A stretch of DNA of 64,000 nt, from NCBI GenBank assembly GCA_034521755.1, contig JAXHMB010000001.1, positions 186,001 to 250,000 of the forward strand, in the 5' to 3' direction. Of the stretch, positions 8,589 to 18,742 are shown in pieces; the first letter of the stretch is position 1; each line of letters starts with the position of its first letter. A program made the translations under genes and the position numbers. The notes beneath the pieces are model-generated. The model did not search any database, was not told where the DNA came from, and saw only the letters and a program-made list of their open reading frames with translations. The DNA is from JAXHMB01 sp034521755 (GTDB lineage Bacteria; Bacteroidota; Rhodothermia; Balneolales; Balneolaceae).

Positions 8589-10466
8589 TTGAGTTCTGCC
8601 GATAAAAATAGCAACAGTAATCCTTTGGAGAAATCCCCATCGAGCGGATTTTACGAGCATCCTCAGCATTATATCAAGGATTTTGATAATGCTGAGGATC
8701 ATTACAGAGATCTTATAGAGAATGCTTCTGACATTATTTACCGTACTGATCTGGATGGGAACTTTGTATATGTGAATCCAGTTGCTGCCCGCATTTTGGA
8801 GTATACCGTAGAAGAGTTGTTACAGATGAACTACCTTGATCTGGTAACACCAGAATATCGAGAAGAGACTGAACAGTTTTATCTAAATCAGCTTTCTGAG
8901 GGAATTGAAACCACTTATTTCGAATTTGAGACTCAAACGAAAACCGGAAAAAAGGTTTGGTTTGGGCAAAACGTACGAATCATTAAACGTGATGATAAGT
9001 GGATAGGCTTTCAAGCTTTAGCACGTGATATAACAGATAGGCATACAGTACAGGAGAAGCTCAAAAATAATGAGGAGCAACTACGACTTTTTGTAAAGCA
9101 TGCACCGGTTGCAGTAGCCATGTTTAACACTGAGATGGAATACATTATGGCCAGTGACCGCTGGTTAAAACAATATGATATTGATCATGATGATGTTACC
9201 GGTCGTTCCCATTATGAGTTATTCCCGGATTTGAGTGATGAATGGAGAGATAATTTTAGTGTTGGTTTGTCTGGAGTTGCACAAACTACGCCTGAAGAAC
9301 GTACTGTTGATAAAGACGGTGAAGTTAAATGGATAAAGTGGGAGATTCATCCATGGCGGCGAGCAGATGGGGAAGTGGGAGGTATTATTGTTTATACCGA
9401 AGACATCACTAAGCGAAAAAAAGATGAGATTGCGTTGGTGGAAGCTCGGGAGGAAGCCCAACAGGCCAGTGCCGCAAAATCAAGCTTTATAGCAAGTATG
9501 TCTCATGAGTTTCGTACTCCGCTTAATGCTGTGATGGGGTTTGCAGAAATTTTGGAAGAAGAACTCTCTTTGACAGATGAGCAAAAAGAATTATTGCAAC
9601 AAATTCATGAAAGTAGCAGTCATTTACTGTCAATGATTAATGATGTCATTGAAATTTCAAAAATTGAAACATCCAAAATTGACTATGAGGAAACAGATTT
9701 TGCTGTCGAAAGCCTGTTGCATAATTCCGCAAAACCTTTTCTCAAGAGATTTTCTGAAAAGGATCTGAAATTTACGGCAAAAATTGATCCCGAAGTGCCT
9801 AAATATATTGCTACAGATCTGGAAATTTTAGATCAAATGCTGCGTCAGCTTATTAGTAATGCTTTAAAATTTACTGATGCCGGAAAAGTAACTATTGAAG
9901 TAAGTTATGAAGCATGGGAACCTGATACTACAGGCAGAAATGGGTTGTTAAAGCTCAAGGTAATTGATACAGGTATTGGCTTTGATGAAAATGAAACAGA
10001 AAGAATATTTCGTCCCTTTAGTAAACTGAATGACCAGGGCTATTCCGGTACAGGTCTGGGGCTTACAGTAGTAAAAAGGCTTTGCCGTTTTCTCGGCGGT
10101 GAATTGGAGGTAGCCAGTACACCCGGAAAAGGAAGTACATTTGGACTATCAATTCCTGTTCGTAAGCTCACCGGTGGCGATACAGATATTGAAGAGATTG
10201 ATTTTGTCAATCAAAGGAAGGCGGATCATACTGAATTGCTTGCTTCAGATGTAGCAGAATTTATCAAATCATTGCCTTCTCAAAAGCAAAATGATATAGT
10301 TGAAGCATTAGAACTACAGAAATTAGACGAACTTGTTGATATCGTTAAATCAATAAATTTAAGGTCTCATAAAGATGCCGGGAGTCGGCTTATCAGCGCT
10401 GCAGAGCAATATAACTTTGCTTTTTTGAAAAAAGTACTTGAAATAAGCAGAGAGGAATCAGTCTAA
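8589..10466 (+). CDS. PAS-PAS sensor histidine kinase with C-terminal helical tail
   Basis: Soluble sensor kinase, 625 residues, no membrane segments. The start is TTG, chosen because GAAGGGG lies just upstream with normal spacing and no in-frame ATG precedes the first PAS domain. Domains: PAS (about 38-150), PAS with PAC-like end (about 155-280), short coiled linker, HisKA with phospho-acceptor His in SMSHEFRTPLNAVMGF (about 300-365), and HATPase_c (about 405-525) with the N box (QLISNALKFTDAGK), DTGIGFDE and GTGLGLTVVKRL. About 95 residues follow, containing LPSQKQNDIVEALELQKLD and YNFAFLKKVLEI; such helical tails usually follow a receiver domain in hybrid kinases, but no receiver is present here. 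No response regulator is adjacent. The 3' end overlaps the convergent HD gene by 4 bases. Confidence 0.9.
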   Translation: MSSADKNSNSNPLEKSPSSGFYEHPQHYIKDFDNAEDHYRDLIENASDIIYRTDLDGNFVYVNPVAARILEYTVEELLQMNYLDLVTPEYREETEQFYLNQLSEGIETTYFEFETQTKTGKKVWFGQNVRIIKRDDKWIGFQALARDITDRHTVQEKLKNNEEQLRLFVKHAPVAVAMFNTEMEYIMASDRWLKQYDIDHDDVTGRSHYELFPDLSDEWRDNFSVGLSGVAQTTPEERTVDKDGEVKWIKWEIHPWRRADGEVGGIIVYTEDITKRKKDEIALVEAREEAQQASAAKSSFIASMSHEFRTPLNAVMGFAEILEEELSLTDEQKELLQQIHESSSHLLSMINDVIEISKIETSKIDYEETDFAVESLLHNSAKPFLKRFSEKDLKFTAKIDPEVPKYIATDLEILDQMLRQLISNALKFTDAGKVTIEVSYEAWEPDTTGRNGLLKLKVIDTGIGFDENETERIFRPFSKLNDQGYSGTGLGLTVVKRLCRFLGGELEVASTPGKGSTFGLSIPVRKLTGGDTDIEEIDFVNQRKADHTELLASDVAEFIKSLPSQKQNDIVEALELQKLDELVDIVKSINLRSHKDAGSRLISAAEQYNFAFLKKVLEISREESV

Positions 10467-11719
10467 AAATCTATCTCTTTAAGATGCACGGCGTAAGGTT
10501 TCACCACAGGCTGTGTTAAAGCAATAATATTTTTGGTGTCCGCAGCTTTGGAAAATTCTACTGCTTTATCTTTGTCTTCTAAAATCCATATACCTTCATT
10601 TTCGTAGCGGTAAGCTTCGCTGTAGCTTTGATCAAATTTGTAGTAGAATTGTGCTGAATGCTCATCATAGGGGAGCCCTCTTTTTTTGAGAAGTTGCTGT
10701 GTTTTGGTCTTCAGTGATTCTTTTAATTTTTTAGTTGGCTTTTTATCCAGGAAGGTAGTACGGAATAGCTTTCTGGACTGAAAGCGTTTACAAAGGTCGG
10801 AAAGGATAGGATCATCAACTTGTTGCCAGTACTTAATACTTTGATAGACGTCATTATCATCAAGGTTCAAGTAATGCTTGAGGACCTGAGAAGAAATCCC
10901 CTTCTTTGCACTGGGTCTTTCTCTTAAAAAGAAAGAAAGTGATTGAGAAGCTTCGGGAAGATCTACATTACTATCCATGAGTTCTCTTACCCGTTTAAAA
11001 ATATGCTGCAGGAGTTTATCAGCACTGAGAACAGTCTTATGCAGATAAACTTGCATGTACATCAGTCTTCGTGCCAAAATATAGTTTTCAATGGCATATA
11101 TGCCCTTTTTTTCTATAACGATGTTTCCCTTAAGTACGCGCATGGTTTTAAGGATACGGTCAATCCCCACAGATCCTTCATAAACTCCGGTAAGGGCGCT
11201 GTCTCTTTTAAGGTAATCCAACCGGTCAAGGTCCAGCTGAGATGAAATAAGCTGATTCAAAAATGGTTTTTTGGAATATTGGTTCTTAAAAATCTTAATA
11301 GCCATATCCAGGGCGCCACTCATTTGTTTGTTGAGATCTTCCATGATGGCCAGTGTCATCATCTCGTGGTGGAAGTCTTCAATAAGGTTAAACTCAAGAG
11401 TATGGGAGAGAGGCCCGTGGCCCAAATCATGCAACAAAATGGCAATGAGTGTTCCTTCATATTCAGCCGGACTTATGGTGGTATCTTTTTCTTGAAGATT
11501 ATTTAAGGTACGTTGGGCCAGCTCCATAGCACCCAGAGCATGGGTAAATCTGGAATGCTCTGCAGTAGGGAATACAAGATATCCTAGGCCCATCTGCTTG
11601 ATTCGGCGCAGCCTTTGTATATAAGGATGATCAATTAGCTGTAGAATTGTTCCTTTAGGAACTGTTATAAAGCCGTGGATAGGATCATTAAAAATTTTGT
11701 ACTGTGTGCTCTTATCCAT
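10463..11719 (-). CDS. HD-domain phosphohydrolase
   Basis: Cytoplasmic metal-dependent phosphohydrolase of the HD superfamily (COG1078/dGTPase-like group), 418 residues. The H...HD...D metal site is visible: HSRFTHALGAMELA, then LLHDLGHGPLSHTLE, then the downstream acidic SSQLDLDRLDYLKRD. The N-terminal FNDPIHGFITVPKG opening is typical of this subgroup. The family includes dNTP triphosphohydrolases and nucleotide-binding proteins; the exact substrate is not determined. It is the downstream partner of the thioesterase gene on the same strand, with a 5-base spacer, so they probably form a two-gene transcript. Confidence 0.88.
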   Translation of the reverse strand: MDKSTQYKIFNDPIHGFITVPKGTILQLIDHPYIQRLRRIKQMGLGYLVFPTAEHSRFTHALGAMELAQRTLNNLQEKDTTISPAEYEGTLIAILLHDLGHGPLSHTLEFNLIEDFHHEMMTLAIMEDLNKQMSGALDMAIKIFKNQYSKKPFLNQLISSQLDLDRLDYLKRDSALTGVYEGSVGIDRILKTMRVLKGNIVIEKKGIYAIENYILARRLMYMQVYLHKTVLSADKLLQHIFKRVRELMDSNVDLPEASQSLSFFLRERPSAKKGISSQVLKHYLNLDDNDVYQSIKYWQQVDDPILSDLCKRFQSRKLFRTTFLDKKPTKKLKESLKTKTQQLLKKRGLPYDEHSAQFYYKFDQSYSEAYRYENEGIWILEDKDKAVEFSKAADTKNIIALTQPVVKPYAVHLKEIDF

Positions 11720-11724
11720 AGAAA

Positions 11725-12171
11725 TTAATTTAGTAATGCTTTGTCAATCATCAGTTTTTCTCGATCATTTATTTCAGGGATTCTAGCAGGGCGTTGCCGT
11801 TCCAAGCTAAACCAAACACCAAAAGCTTCGGCAACAGAAATCAGTTTTTTTGATTCGTCACTGTAAATTGCCTGGAAGCTGGTAATTCCGGTATTACCTA
11901 GCTTTTTTATCCCTGAGCCGACAAGCAAGTCTCCTGGATATTCTGCCGGTCGGACAAAATCAATTTTAATATTAGCTAATACAAAACTGAAACCTTCTTG
12001 AAGCTGGTTAGCAAAGCCGGGAACCTGCTGTATAAAATTTATTCTTGCTTCTTCGTAGTAGGTGCTGAATATCGCATTATTTACGTGGTTAAGGGGATCC
12101 AGGTCCCGAAAACGAATTGGAATTGTCTTCCAGTGGGGAAATAGGTTTTCATCAAAATCCGGTCGAATCAT
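11725..12171 (-). CDS. Acyl-CoA thioesterase (4HBT family)
   Basis: Hot-dog fold thioesterase, 148 residues. The 4-hydroxybenzoyl-CoA-thioesterase-type signature is IRFRDLDPLNHVNNAIFST followed by YYEEAR, where the aspartate of DPLNH is the expected catalytic residue. The rest (FVLANIKIDFVRPAEYPGDL) matches the YbgC/FcbC-like half of the family. It hydrolyses acyl-CoA thioesters in the cytoplasm; chain-length preference cannot be read. It lies just upstream of the HD phosphohydrolase on the same strand. Confidence 0.88.
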   Translation of the reverse strand: MIRPDFDENLFPHWKTIPIRFRDLDPLNHVNNAIFSTYYEEARINFIQQVPGFANQLQEGFSFVLANIKIDFVRPAEYPGDLLVGSGIKKLGNTGITSFQAIYSDESKKLISVAEAFGVWFSLERQRPARIPEINDREKLMIDKALLN

Positions 12172-12313
12172 AAATCAATAAGTTTTAAAATAGGCCTCAA
12201 AATGCTACCAATATTTTTGAATTCAAAACCATTTTATAAATGGAATTTAGTGGAAGATTATTGAATTTGTATATTGGCGACTAGAAAAACAAAACTTTAA
12301 AAATTAGTGTAAA

Positions 12314-13396
12314 ATGAGTGAATCATCGAATTTAGATTTCTTGGAAAAACTGTTAATTACTCCCAGTCCCACAGGTTTTGAGTCTGCCGGACAAAATGTT
12401 TGGAAGAGTTATGTAGAGTCCTTTTCTGATGAAGTGCAGACCGACGCTTATGGTTCTGCTGTGGCAAAAATAAATACAAGCTTTGATGTAGTTACCATAA
12501 TGCTGGAGGCTCATTGTGATGAAATAGGCATGATTGTACAGCATATCACAGAAGAAGGATTTGTTTACGTGAATAAGCTTGGTGGCAGTGATTCAACTAT
12601 TGCTCGTGCCAAGCGGGTTTTTATCCATGGAAGAGAAGGTATTGTCTCTGGAGTGGTTGGTAATACTGCTATTCACTTGCAGGATAAAAAAAATGGGGGT
12701 GGAAAACAGCCGGCATGGAAAGATATTTATGTTGATATCGGTGCCAAAAGCAGGGAAGAAGCTTTGAAAATGGTTCAAGTTGGAGACCCTATTACTTATG
12801 CAGATGACTTTGAGTTTTTGTCTGATGATATATTGACTGGACGAGCATTGGACAATCGTATTGGGGGTTATATCATTGCGCAGGTGATGAAAAATTTATC
12901 GGAGCGCAGAGGTGATTTAAAAGTAAATGTAATGGCACTGAACTCGGTGCAGGAAGAAGTAGGCGGTTATGGGGCACGTATGATGAGCTATCGATTAGAT
13001 CCGGATATGGCTTTAGTTACAGATGTAACCCACGCTACAGATACTCCGGGCATCAATAGTAAAGAACATGGTCTCGTAAAACTTCGAAAAGGCCCTTCTG
13101 TGCAACATGGGGGTGCTAATCATCCCAAATTTGTTGAGTTTATTGAGAAGGTTTGCAAGGACAAAAAAATTGATATTCAACATGAAGCTACCAGTGTGCG
13201 AACCGGTACTGATACCGACAGCATTTTTTATCAAAAGACGGGTATACCAAGTGCTTTGATTTCACTGCCGCTGCGGTATATGCATTCACCGATAGAAACA
13301 GTATCGATGCAAGATATTGACGCCCTCATTACATTGATGACTGAAACAGTGATAGCTCTGGAGCCCGATCAAACATTTTCAGTTTTTAATGAATAG
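12314..13396 (+). CDS. M42 family metallopeptidase (glutamyl aminopeptidase/endoglucanase M type)
   Basis: Cytosolic di-metal aminopeptidase of family M42, 360 residues. Metal and catalytic residues are visible in order: EAHCDEIGMIV (His, Asp), ALDNRIGGY (bridging Asp), QEEVGGYGAR (catalytic Glu and metal Glu), DVTHATDTPG (Asp) and LRYMHSPIET (His). Members assemble into tetrahedral dodecamers that trim peptides released by proteases. The 3' end overlaps the convergent tsaC-type gene by 11 bases. Confidence 0.93.
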   Translation: MSESSNLDFLEKLLITPSPTGFESAGQNVWKSYVESFSDEVQTDAYGSAVAKINTSFDVVTIMLEAHCDEIGMIVQHITEEGFVYVNKLGGSDSTIARAKRVFIHGREGIVSGVVGNTAIHLQDKKNGGGKQPAWKDIYVDIGAKSREEALKMVQVGDPITYADDFEFLSDDILTGRALDNRIGGYIIAQVMKNLSERRGDLKVNVMALNSVQEEVGGYGARMMSYRLDPDMALVTDVTHATDTPGINSKEHGLVKLRKGPSVQHGGANHPKFVEFIEKVCKDKKIDIQHEATSVRTGTDTDSIFYQKTGIPSALISLPLRYMHSPIETVSMQDIDALITLMTETVIALEPDQTFSVFNE

Positions 13397-14345
13397 CTTT
13401 TTGTATCCGGTTTAGAAGAGCTTTAACTATAGGCTGTTTGGATAGCAATTGTTCACTAAATGGCTCTATAACAATTTCATCAAAGTTTTCATGATCGGCC
13501 TGTCGAAATCTGACATACAATTCTTTAGCCATTGTCTCATAATTCCCCGAATAGTTAATGATGTTTTCTCCTTTGCTTTCAAAGTTTGATGAATGGATTA
13601 GATAGAATACATTTTGTAAATCAAGCTTTTCGTTTTCCTGAAGCCATCGTACGGACGCATTCGGGGCATAGTGAGTATACTTTGTACCGGGACTTTTAGT
13701 AGTCTGATTTTCAGATCGGATAGATTCTAATACTTCAATATCAATAACGCTTTCAATTTCATCTTTGCCTATTGCGCCGGGGCGATAGATAGTAAATGGA
13801 GATTCTGAAACATCGAGCACGGTAGATTCCAGTCCAATTTGCGTTTTACCTCCTTTAATAACAGGGAAGTCATCTCCAAAATCTTCAAATACATGTTCCG
13901 GCCTAGTTGGACTGGGTTTTCCTGAAGTGTTAGCACTTGGAGCTACCAGTGGACCTGCCAAAGATATGAGCTGTTGAGAAATGGGATGACTGGGCCAGCG
14001 AAGGGCCACGGTTGACAATCCGCCGGTGATAATGTCAGGAACGTTAGATTTTTTCTTAAAGATTAGTGTAAGGGCGCCGGGCCAAAATGCTTTCATCAAT
14101 TTTTTAGCATCTTCAGGTATTTCTTTTGCAAAATCCTGAACCATGTGCAGATTACTGATATGCACTATCAATGGATTATCAGCAGGACGTCCTTTAATTT
14201 CAAATACTTTTTTCACAGCATCGGGATTCCAGGCATCGGCTCCGAGTCCGTATACGGTTTCGGTAGGGAAAGCGACCACTTCACCATTTTTAAGTAATTT
14301 GATGTACCGGTCAAGCAATGGCAGCCTCCATAGATTTTTCTTCAA
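13386..14345 (-). CDS. L-threonylcarbamoyladenylate synthase (Sua5 type)
   Basis: Makes threonylcarbamoyl-AMP from threonine, bicarbonate and ATP, the first step of t6A37 modification of ANN-decoding tRNAs. At 319 residues it is the long Sua5 form: YrdC domain (about 10-195, with VVAFPTETVYGLGADAWN, KGRPADNPLIVHI and PSANTSGKPSPT) plus a C-terminal Sua5 domain (about 205-319) joined by the linker SPGTKYTHYAPNA. The start lies inside the end of mfd, a 35-base overlap; a later start within the first 10 codons is possible. It shares the mfd transcript. Confidence 0.93.
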   Translation of the reverse strand: MKKNLWRLPLLDRYIKLLKNGEVVAFPTETVYGLGADAWNPDAVKKVFEIKGRPADNPLIVHISNLHMVQDFAKEIPEDAKKLMKAFWPGALTLIFKKKSNVPDIITGGLSTVALRWPSHPISQQLISLAGPLVAPSANTSGKPSPTRPEHVFEDFGDDFPVIKGGKTQIGLESTVLDVSESPFTIYRPGAIGKDEIESVIDIEVLESIRSENQTTKSPGTKYTHYAPNASVRWLQENEKLDLQNVFYLIHSSNFESKGENIINYSGNYETMAKELYVRFRQADHENFDEIVIEPFSEQLLSKQPIVKALLNRIQKAIH

Positions 14346-17300
14346 GAAGTGATTCTAGAAACGCTGCTGCATTTGAAAGCCCGTCAATATCGTTGATAAT
14401 AAAACGAACTTTATTGTCTTTCTGAACCACGTCAAACCGATCAGGATAACCTGTTTGTAGCTTTTTAAGCAAGGGCTGAAATCGCTTTTCATAAAATATT
14501 TCACCCAGTTCAGAGTCATTTTTGGGACAAACAATCCACATTCTGTTTGAACGTACTGTAACTTTGGTGAAAAAGTTTTGTGAAGCATAAAGTTTAATTT
14601 CTGCAGCTTTTAACAGGTTCTTTGCTGAGTCAGTGAGTGCCCCGAAGCGATCTGTAACTTCTTCTTTCCAGTCATCTATTTCTTGTTTGCTTGTTGCCTG
14701 AGCTAATTTGCGATACAGGTTTAGCCTTTCCACATTGTCAGACACATAGTTATTATCAAGTAGGGCCGGGAGATCAAACTCTACTGTCGTCTCAGGCAGC
14801 TCGGTTTGTACGTCTGCATCTTCATCAAATACATCGCTAAATTCTTCACTTTTAAGCTCTTTAACGGCATCATTCAATATTTTCTTATAAAGCTCGAAAC
14901 CAACATCATTGATGAAACCGCTCTGTTCGGCACCCAGAATATCGCCGGCACCACGAATATCGAGGTCTCGCATAGCTATGTTAAAGCCTGAGCCTAGATC
15001 AGAGAATTCTTCAAGGGCCAGAAGTCGTTTTCTTGCTTCATTTGTGAGGGTTTCAATGGGTGGAGTGATTAAGAAACAGAAAGCTTTTCGATTGGATCGT
15101 CCTACGCGTCCACGCAACTGGTGCAGTTCAGCAAGTCCAAACCGGTCAGCCCTATTAATGATCATAGTATTGGCATTGGAAATATCAATACCGTTTTCTA
15201 CGATGTTTGTGGAGACCAATACGTCAAACTTATGCTCATAGAAATCCTCAATGATTTTCTCGAGTTTTGATGAATTCATTTGTCCATGGGCAAATCGTAC
15301 TCGAACATCAGGAATAAGCTGTCGAACCATATCGGCAACTTCTTCAATATTTTTTACCCGATTGTGGATAAAGAAGACTTGCCCCCCGCGAGCCATTTCC
15401 TGAGTTATGGCATCGGCAATAAGATCTTTTTTAAAGCTGTGAATTTCCGTTTCAACCGGCTGACGGTTCGGGGGAGGGGTATTGATGATGCTTAAATCCC
15501 GTGCCCCCATTAGAGAGAATTGCAGCGTTCTTGGTATGGGTGTTGCAGTAAGGGTAAGTACATCTACCGTGGCACGATACTCTTTTAATTTTTCTTTTGC
15601 GGCCACTCCAAAACGCTGTTCTTCATCAACAATAAGGAGACCTAAATCATCAAACTCTACATCTTTTGAAGTCAGCCGGTGCGTACCGACAACAATATCA
15701 ACTTTGCCTTCTTCAAGCTGTTGAAGCGTTTCCTTTTGTTCTGCTTTGGTGCGAAAACGAGAAAGCACATCAATTTTAACCGGAAATTCCTTCATTCGCT
15801 TTGAGAAGGTTTTATAGTGCTGGTCTGCAAGTATGGTTGTCGGCACCAACATAGCTACTTGTTTGCCATCCATTACAGCTTTAAAGGCAGCACGAACGGC
15901 CACTTCAGTCTTTCCAAATCCAACATCCCCACAAATCAACCTGTCCATGGGCATGGTTTGTTCCATATCTTTTTTAACAGCTTCTATAGCTTCCCGTTGA
16001 TCAGGTGTTTCTTCGAATTCAAAACGGGCTTCCATCTCGGTTTGCCAGGAATTATCTGCTTCAAAAGCATGTGCCTCTTGCGACTTCCTTTTTGCATAAA
16101 GCTTGATAAGGTCGCGGGCGATATCTTTTACTCGTTTCTTTGTCTCAGCTTTTTTGCGTGCCCAGCGACCTGACCCCAACTTGGAGATACGCGGTTTTGT
16201 ACCTTCTTTACCAGAATATTTAGAAATTTTATGGAGGCTGGAGACATTTACATACAGCACCGAATTGTCCTTGTACTTCAGGACAACCGATTCTTGTATT
16301 ACATCTTTAACCTTAATTTTTTTAAAGCCTGCAAACTTTCCAATGCCATAGTCTACATGAACAACATAGTCACCTACATTTAAGTCGTGTAACTCTTTTC
16401 GGGAAATTCCACCGCTATGTTTTCGCCTTTTTACCTTAGGCCGATGATAGCGATTAAAAATTTGATGGTCTGTGTAGACTGCCAGTCCCTTATCTTGAAG
16501 AATGAATCCCTCGTGGATACTATCTACAGATAGATGATATCTTAGATCTTTAGAGGGTTCTCCAAGCAGTTCTTCAAAACGGTCACGCTGCCCTTCATTA
16601 TCACAGAGGATGTACGTGTCGAAACCTTTGAGACTAAGTTCATTAATATTTTCTCTTAGCAGTTTGATGCTGCCATTGAAGTCTGGTTGAGGTGAGGCAT
16701 TTAGCCGAAAACTCCAGTCAGGGTCTTCTTTTTCTGTAAAGCTCCCGAAATGTATCTTCAATCTGTCAGAGATCTCTTTGCGGTAGGTTTGTGGATCCAG
16801 GAATAACTGTTCAGGATTAGGTAAATCATTTTCTTTAGATTTTTCATCAAATATTTCAGAAGCATTTTTAAACCTGTTCTTAAGCTCTGCTTCAATTAGG
16901 GGGGCATTAAATAGTACAAAAACCGTGCTTTTGTTATAGTAGGTGAGCAAGTCCTTTTTTTCACCCTGACTTAAATTTGTAGCATCAGGAACGATACGTA
17001 CAACATTGAGGTATGAAATGGAGCGTTGTGAATCAGGGTCAAATTCCCGGATGGAATCTACTTCATCACCAAAGAACTCCAGCCGAACAGGATATTCACC
17101 GGAATAAGGGTAGATATCAAGGATTCCGCCGCGATGAGCAAATTCGCCGGGCTCATCTACAAATTTAACCGCTCGGTAATCCTGATCAACAAGCTGTTCT
17201 TTAAAAGAATTTAGGTCAATTTCATCTCCCTTTTCGATGGTGATTGAAACAGAGGAGAAGATTTCGGGAGAAACAATTTTTTCAAAAATGGCGCTGGCTG

Positions 17301-17661
17301 ATGTAGCTGTGACCGATTTTTTTGTAGTTTGTATAGCGTCCAACACTTCAGAACGTTGAACAACTGGAGCACTGTCTGTTATTTGTTGGCTGTCATATGG
17401 TTTATGTCCTGTGGGAGGGAATAAGTGCACGTGCTCCATTTTAAGCTGACTGAGGTCTGATGCCAAGAACTGGGCGCTTTCAAATTCAGGATAAATTGCT
17501 ACAACCTGATCATACTTTTTGTTGAGTTCGGCTATAAAAAAAGATGGGGTAGAACCTATAAAATGATTAAAGTGTACAGAATTCCGTGCAGATATCTGAT
17601 CTTTAATCTCTACCCATGGAAGGATTGATAAAAATGTTTTTTGAGCTGAGCTTAATGCCAT
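14311..17661 (-). CDS. mfd: Transcription-repair coupling factor Mfd
   Basis: SF2 translocase that removes RNA polymerase stalled at DNA lesions and recruits UvrA, 1116 residues. Order: UvrB-like N-terminal module (about 1-330), RNA-polymerase-interacting CarD-like domain (about 425-490, LNVGDYVVHVDYGIGKFAGF), RecG-like translocase with Walker A GDVGFGKTEVAVRAAF and Walker B LLIVDEEQRFGV, motif TATPIPRTL, motif VI region HQLRGRVGRSNR, and the C-terminal TRCF domain (about 985-1090). The start ATG at 17659-17661 is preceded by a TAAATTTG element on the minus strand (17677-17684) that could be a -7 box. The next gene, tsaC/sua5, overlaps its end. Confidence 0.97.
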   Translation of the reverse strand: MALSSAQKTFLSILPWVEIKDQISARNSVHFNHFIGSTPSFFIAELNKKYDQVVAIYPEFESAQFLASDLSQLKMEHVHLFPPTGHKPYDSQQITDSAPVVQRSEVLDAIQTTKKSVTATSASAIFEKIVSPEIFSSVSITIEKGDEIDLNSFKEQLVDQDYRAVKFVDEPGEFAHRGGILDIYPYSGEYPVRLEFFGDEVDSIREFDPDSQRSISYLNVVRIVPDATNLSQGEKKDLLTYYNKSTVFVLFNAPLIEAELKNRFKNASEIFDEKSKENDLPNPEQLFLDPQTYRKEISDRLKIHFGSFTEKEDPDWSFRLNASPQPDFNGSIKLLRENINELSLKGFDTYILCDNEGQRDRFEELLGEPSKDLRYHLSVDSIHEGFILQDKGLAVYTDHQIFNRYHRPKVKRRKHSGGISRKELHDLNVGDYVVHVDYGIGKFAGFKKIKVKDVIQESVVLKYKDNSVLYVNVSSLHKISKYSGKEGTKPRISKLGSGRWARKKAETKKRVKDIARDLIKLYAKRKSQEAHAFEADNSWQTEMEARFEFEETPDQREAIEAVKKDMEQTMPMDRLICGDVGFGKTEVAVRAAFKAVMDGKQVAMLVPTTILADQHYKTFSKRMKEFPVKIDVLSRFRTKAEQKETLQQLEEGKVDIVVGTHRLTSKDVEFDDLGLLIVDEEQRFGVAAKEKLKEYRATVDVLTLTATPIPRTLQFSLMGARDLSIINTPPPNRQPVETEIHSFKKDLIADAITQEMARGGQVFFIHNRVKNIEEVADMVRQLIPDVRVRFAHGQMNSSKLEKIIEDFYEHKFDVLVSTNIVENGIDISNANTMIINRADRFGLAELHQLRGRVGRSNRKAFCFLITPPIETLTNEARKRLLALEEFSDLGSGFNIAMRDLDIRGAGDILGAEQSGFINDVGFELYKKILNDAVKELKSEEFSDVFDEDADVQTELPETTVEFDLPALLDNNYVSDNVERLNLYRKLAQATSKQEIDDWKEEVTDRFGALTDSAKNLLKAAEIKLYASQNFFTKVTVRSNRMWIVCPKNDSELGEIFYEKRFQPLLKKLQTGYPDRFDVVQKDNKVRFIINDIDGLSNAAAFLESLLEEKSMEAAIA

Positions 17662-17749
17662 AGGAAGTTTAAATTACAAATTTATGAAGCAATTATCTGT
17701 ACTAAAGGTGAGGTAACAAAAAATATTTTAAATAAATTGGATTTCAGAT

Positions 17750-18742
17750 CTATGTTGTAGCGTTTCGAAAAATTATCTTTTCTGAAACAACCGCAAAGAC
17801 CAAAAGTAAAATTGCAGGGATTAAAAACCGTAGGTACAGGTCTTTGTAATCAGTAAATATTTGCTCTTCAACTTTGGTCTTTTCAAGTTCATCAATCTGA
17901 TTATAAATTTCCTGTAGCTGATCTGTATTTGTTGCCCTGAAATAGGACCCATCACTAAGGTTGGCAATTTGTGTAAGCATTTCCTCATCAATGTCTACCC
18001 GAACGTTTTGATATCTTTTTCCAAAAATAGGATCTTGAATAGGATAGGGTGCTGTTCCTCTTGTACCGGCTCCAATAGTATATATTTTAATGCCGTAAGT
18101 GACAGCCAGATCTGCTGCAGTCACAGGGTCAATTTCACCTGAGTTGTTTTGCCCATCCGTGAGTAGAATAATCACTTTGCTTTTGGCCTCGCTTTCCTTA
18201 AGTCTGTTTACGGCAGTAGCAATACCCATACCTATAGCAGTACCGTCTTCAATAACACCCATTTGTACTTCATCCAGAAGTTGTTTCAATAGGCGGTAGT
18301 CGAGTGTGGGTGGAACCACAGTAAAGCTTTTGCGGGCAAATACGACAAGCCCAATTCGATCAGAAATGCGTTTTTCAATAAAATCCTTGGCAACATTTCT
18401 TGCAGCCTGAAACCTGTTTGGTTTAAGATCTTCTGCTTTCATTGAAGTAGAAATATCCAGAGCTAAAACAATGTCTATGCCTTCAGCATTGCGCTCAACT
18501 GTTGTATTTCTAAACTGGGGCCGGGCCATGGCCATGACAATAAGAGCAAAGGCAATCCATTTAAATATTGGGGCTGCCCATTGTCCATAACTTTTCCAGT
18601 TTCCCGGCAAATCCTTCAGCTTTGAGGTATCAGAGAATGTAAGGCTGGGACGTTTCCGCTGCCAATACCGCCATATATGGAAGCCAATAATAAACGGCAG
18701 AAGAGCTAACAGCCAAAGCCAGTATGGATTTGCCCAGATCAT
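17750..18742 (-). CDS. BatA-like VWA-domain membrane protein
   Basis: Aerotolerance-type protein, 330 residues. N-terminal membrane helices (about 8-25 and 60-75), a von Willebrand A domain (about 88-285) with an intact MIDAS motif DISTSM and the later LTDGQNNSG, and a final membrane helix (about 305-325). This is the BatA arrangement, anchored in the inner membrane with the VWA domain outside. It overlaps the upstream BatD-like gene by 4 bases and is the last gene of that transcript; mfd follows in the same direction after about 90 bases. Function in Bacteroidota is linked to oxidative-stress tolerance and envelope assembly, but the mechanism is unclear. Confidence 0.9.
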   Translation of the reverse strand: MIWANPYWLWLLALLPFIIGFHIWRYWQRKRPSLTFSDTSKLKDLPGNWKSYGQWAAPIFKWIAFALIVMAMARPQFRNTTVERNAEGIDIVLALDISTSMKAEDLKPNRFQAARNVAKDFIEKRISDRIGLVVFARKSFTVVPPTLDYRLLKQLLDEVQMGVIEDGTAIGMGIATAVNRLKESEAKSKVIILLTDGQNNSGEIDPVTAADLAVTYGIKIYTIGAGTRGTAPYPIQDPIFGKRYQNVRVDIDEEMLTQIANLSDGSYFRATNTDQLQEIYNQIDELEKTKVEEQIFTDYKDLYLRFLIPAILLLVFAVVSEKIIFRNATT

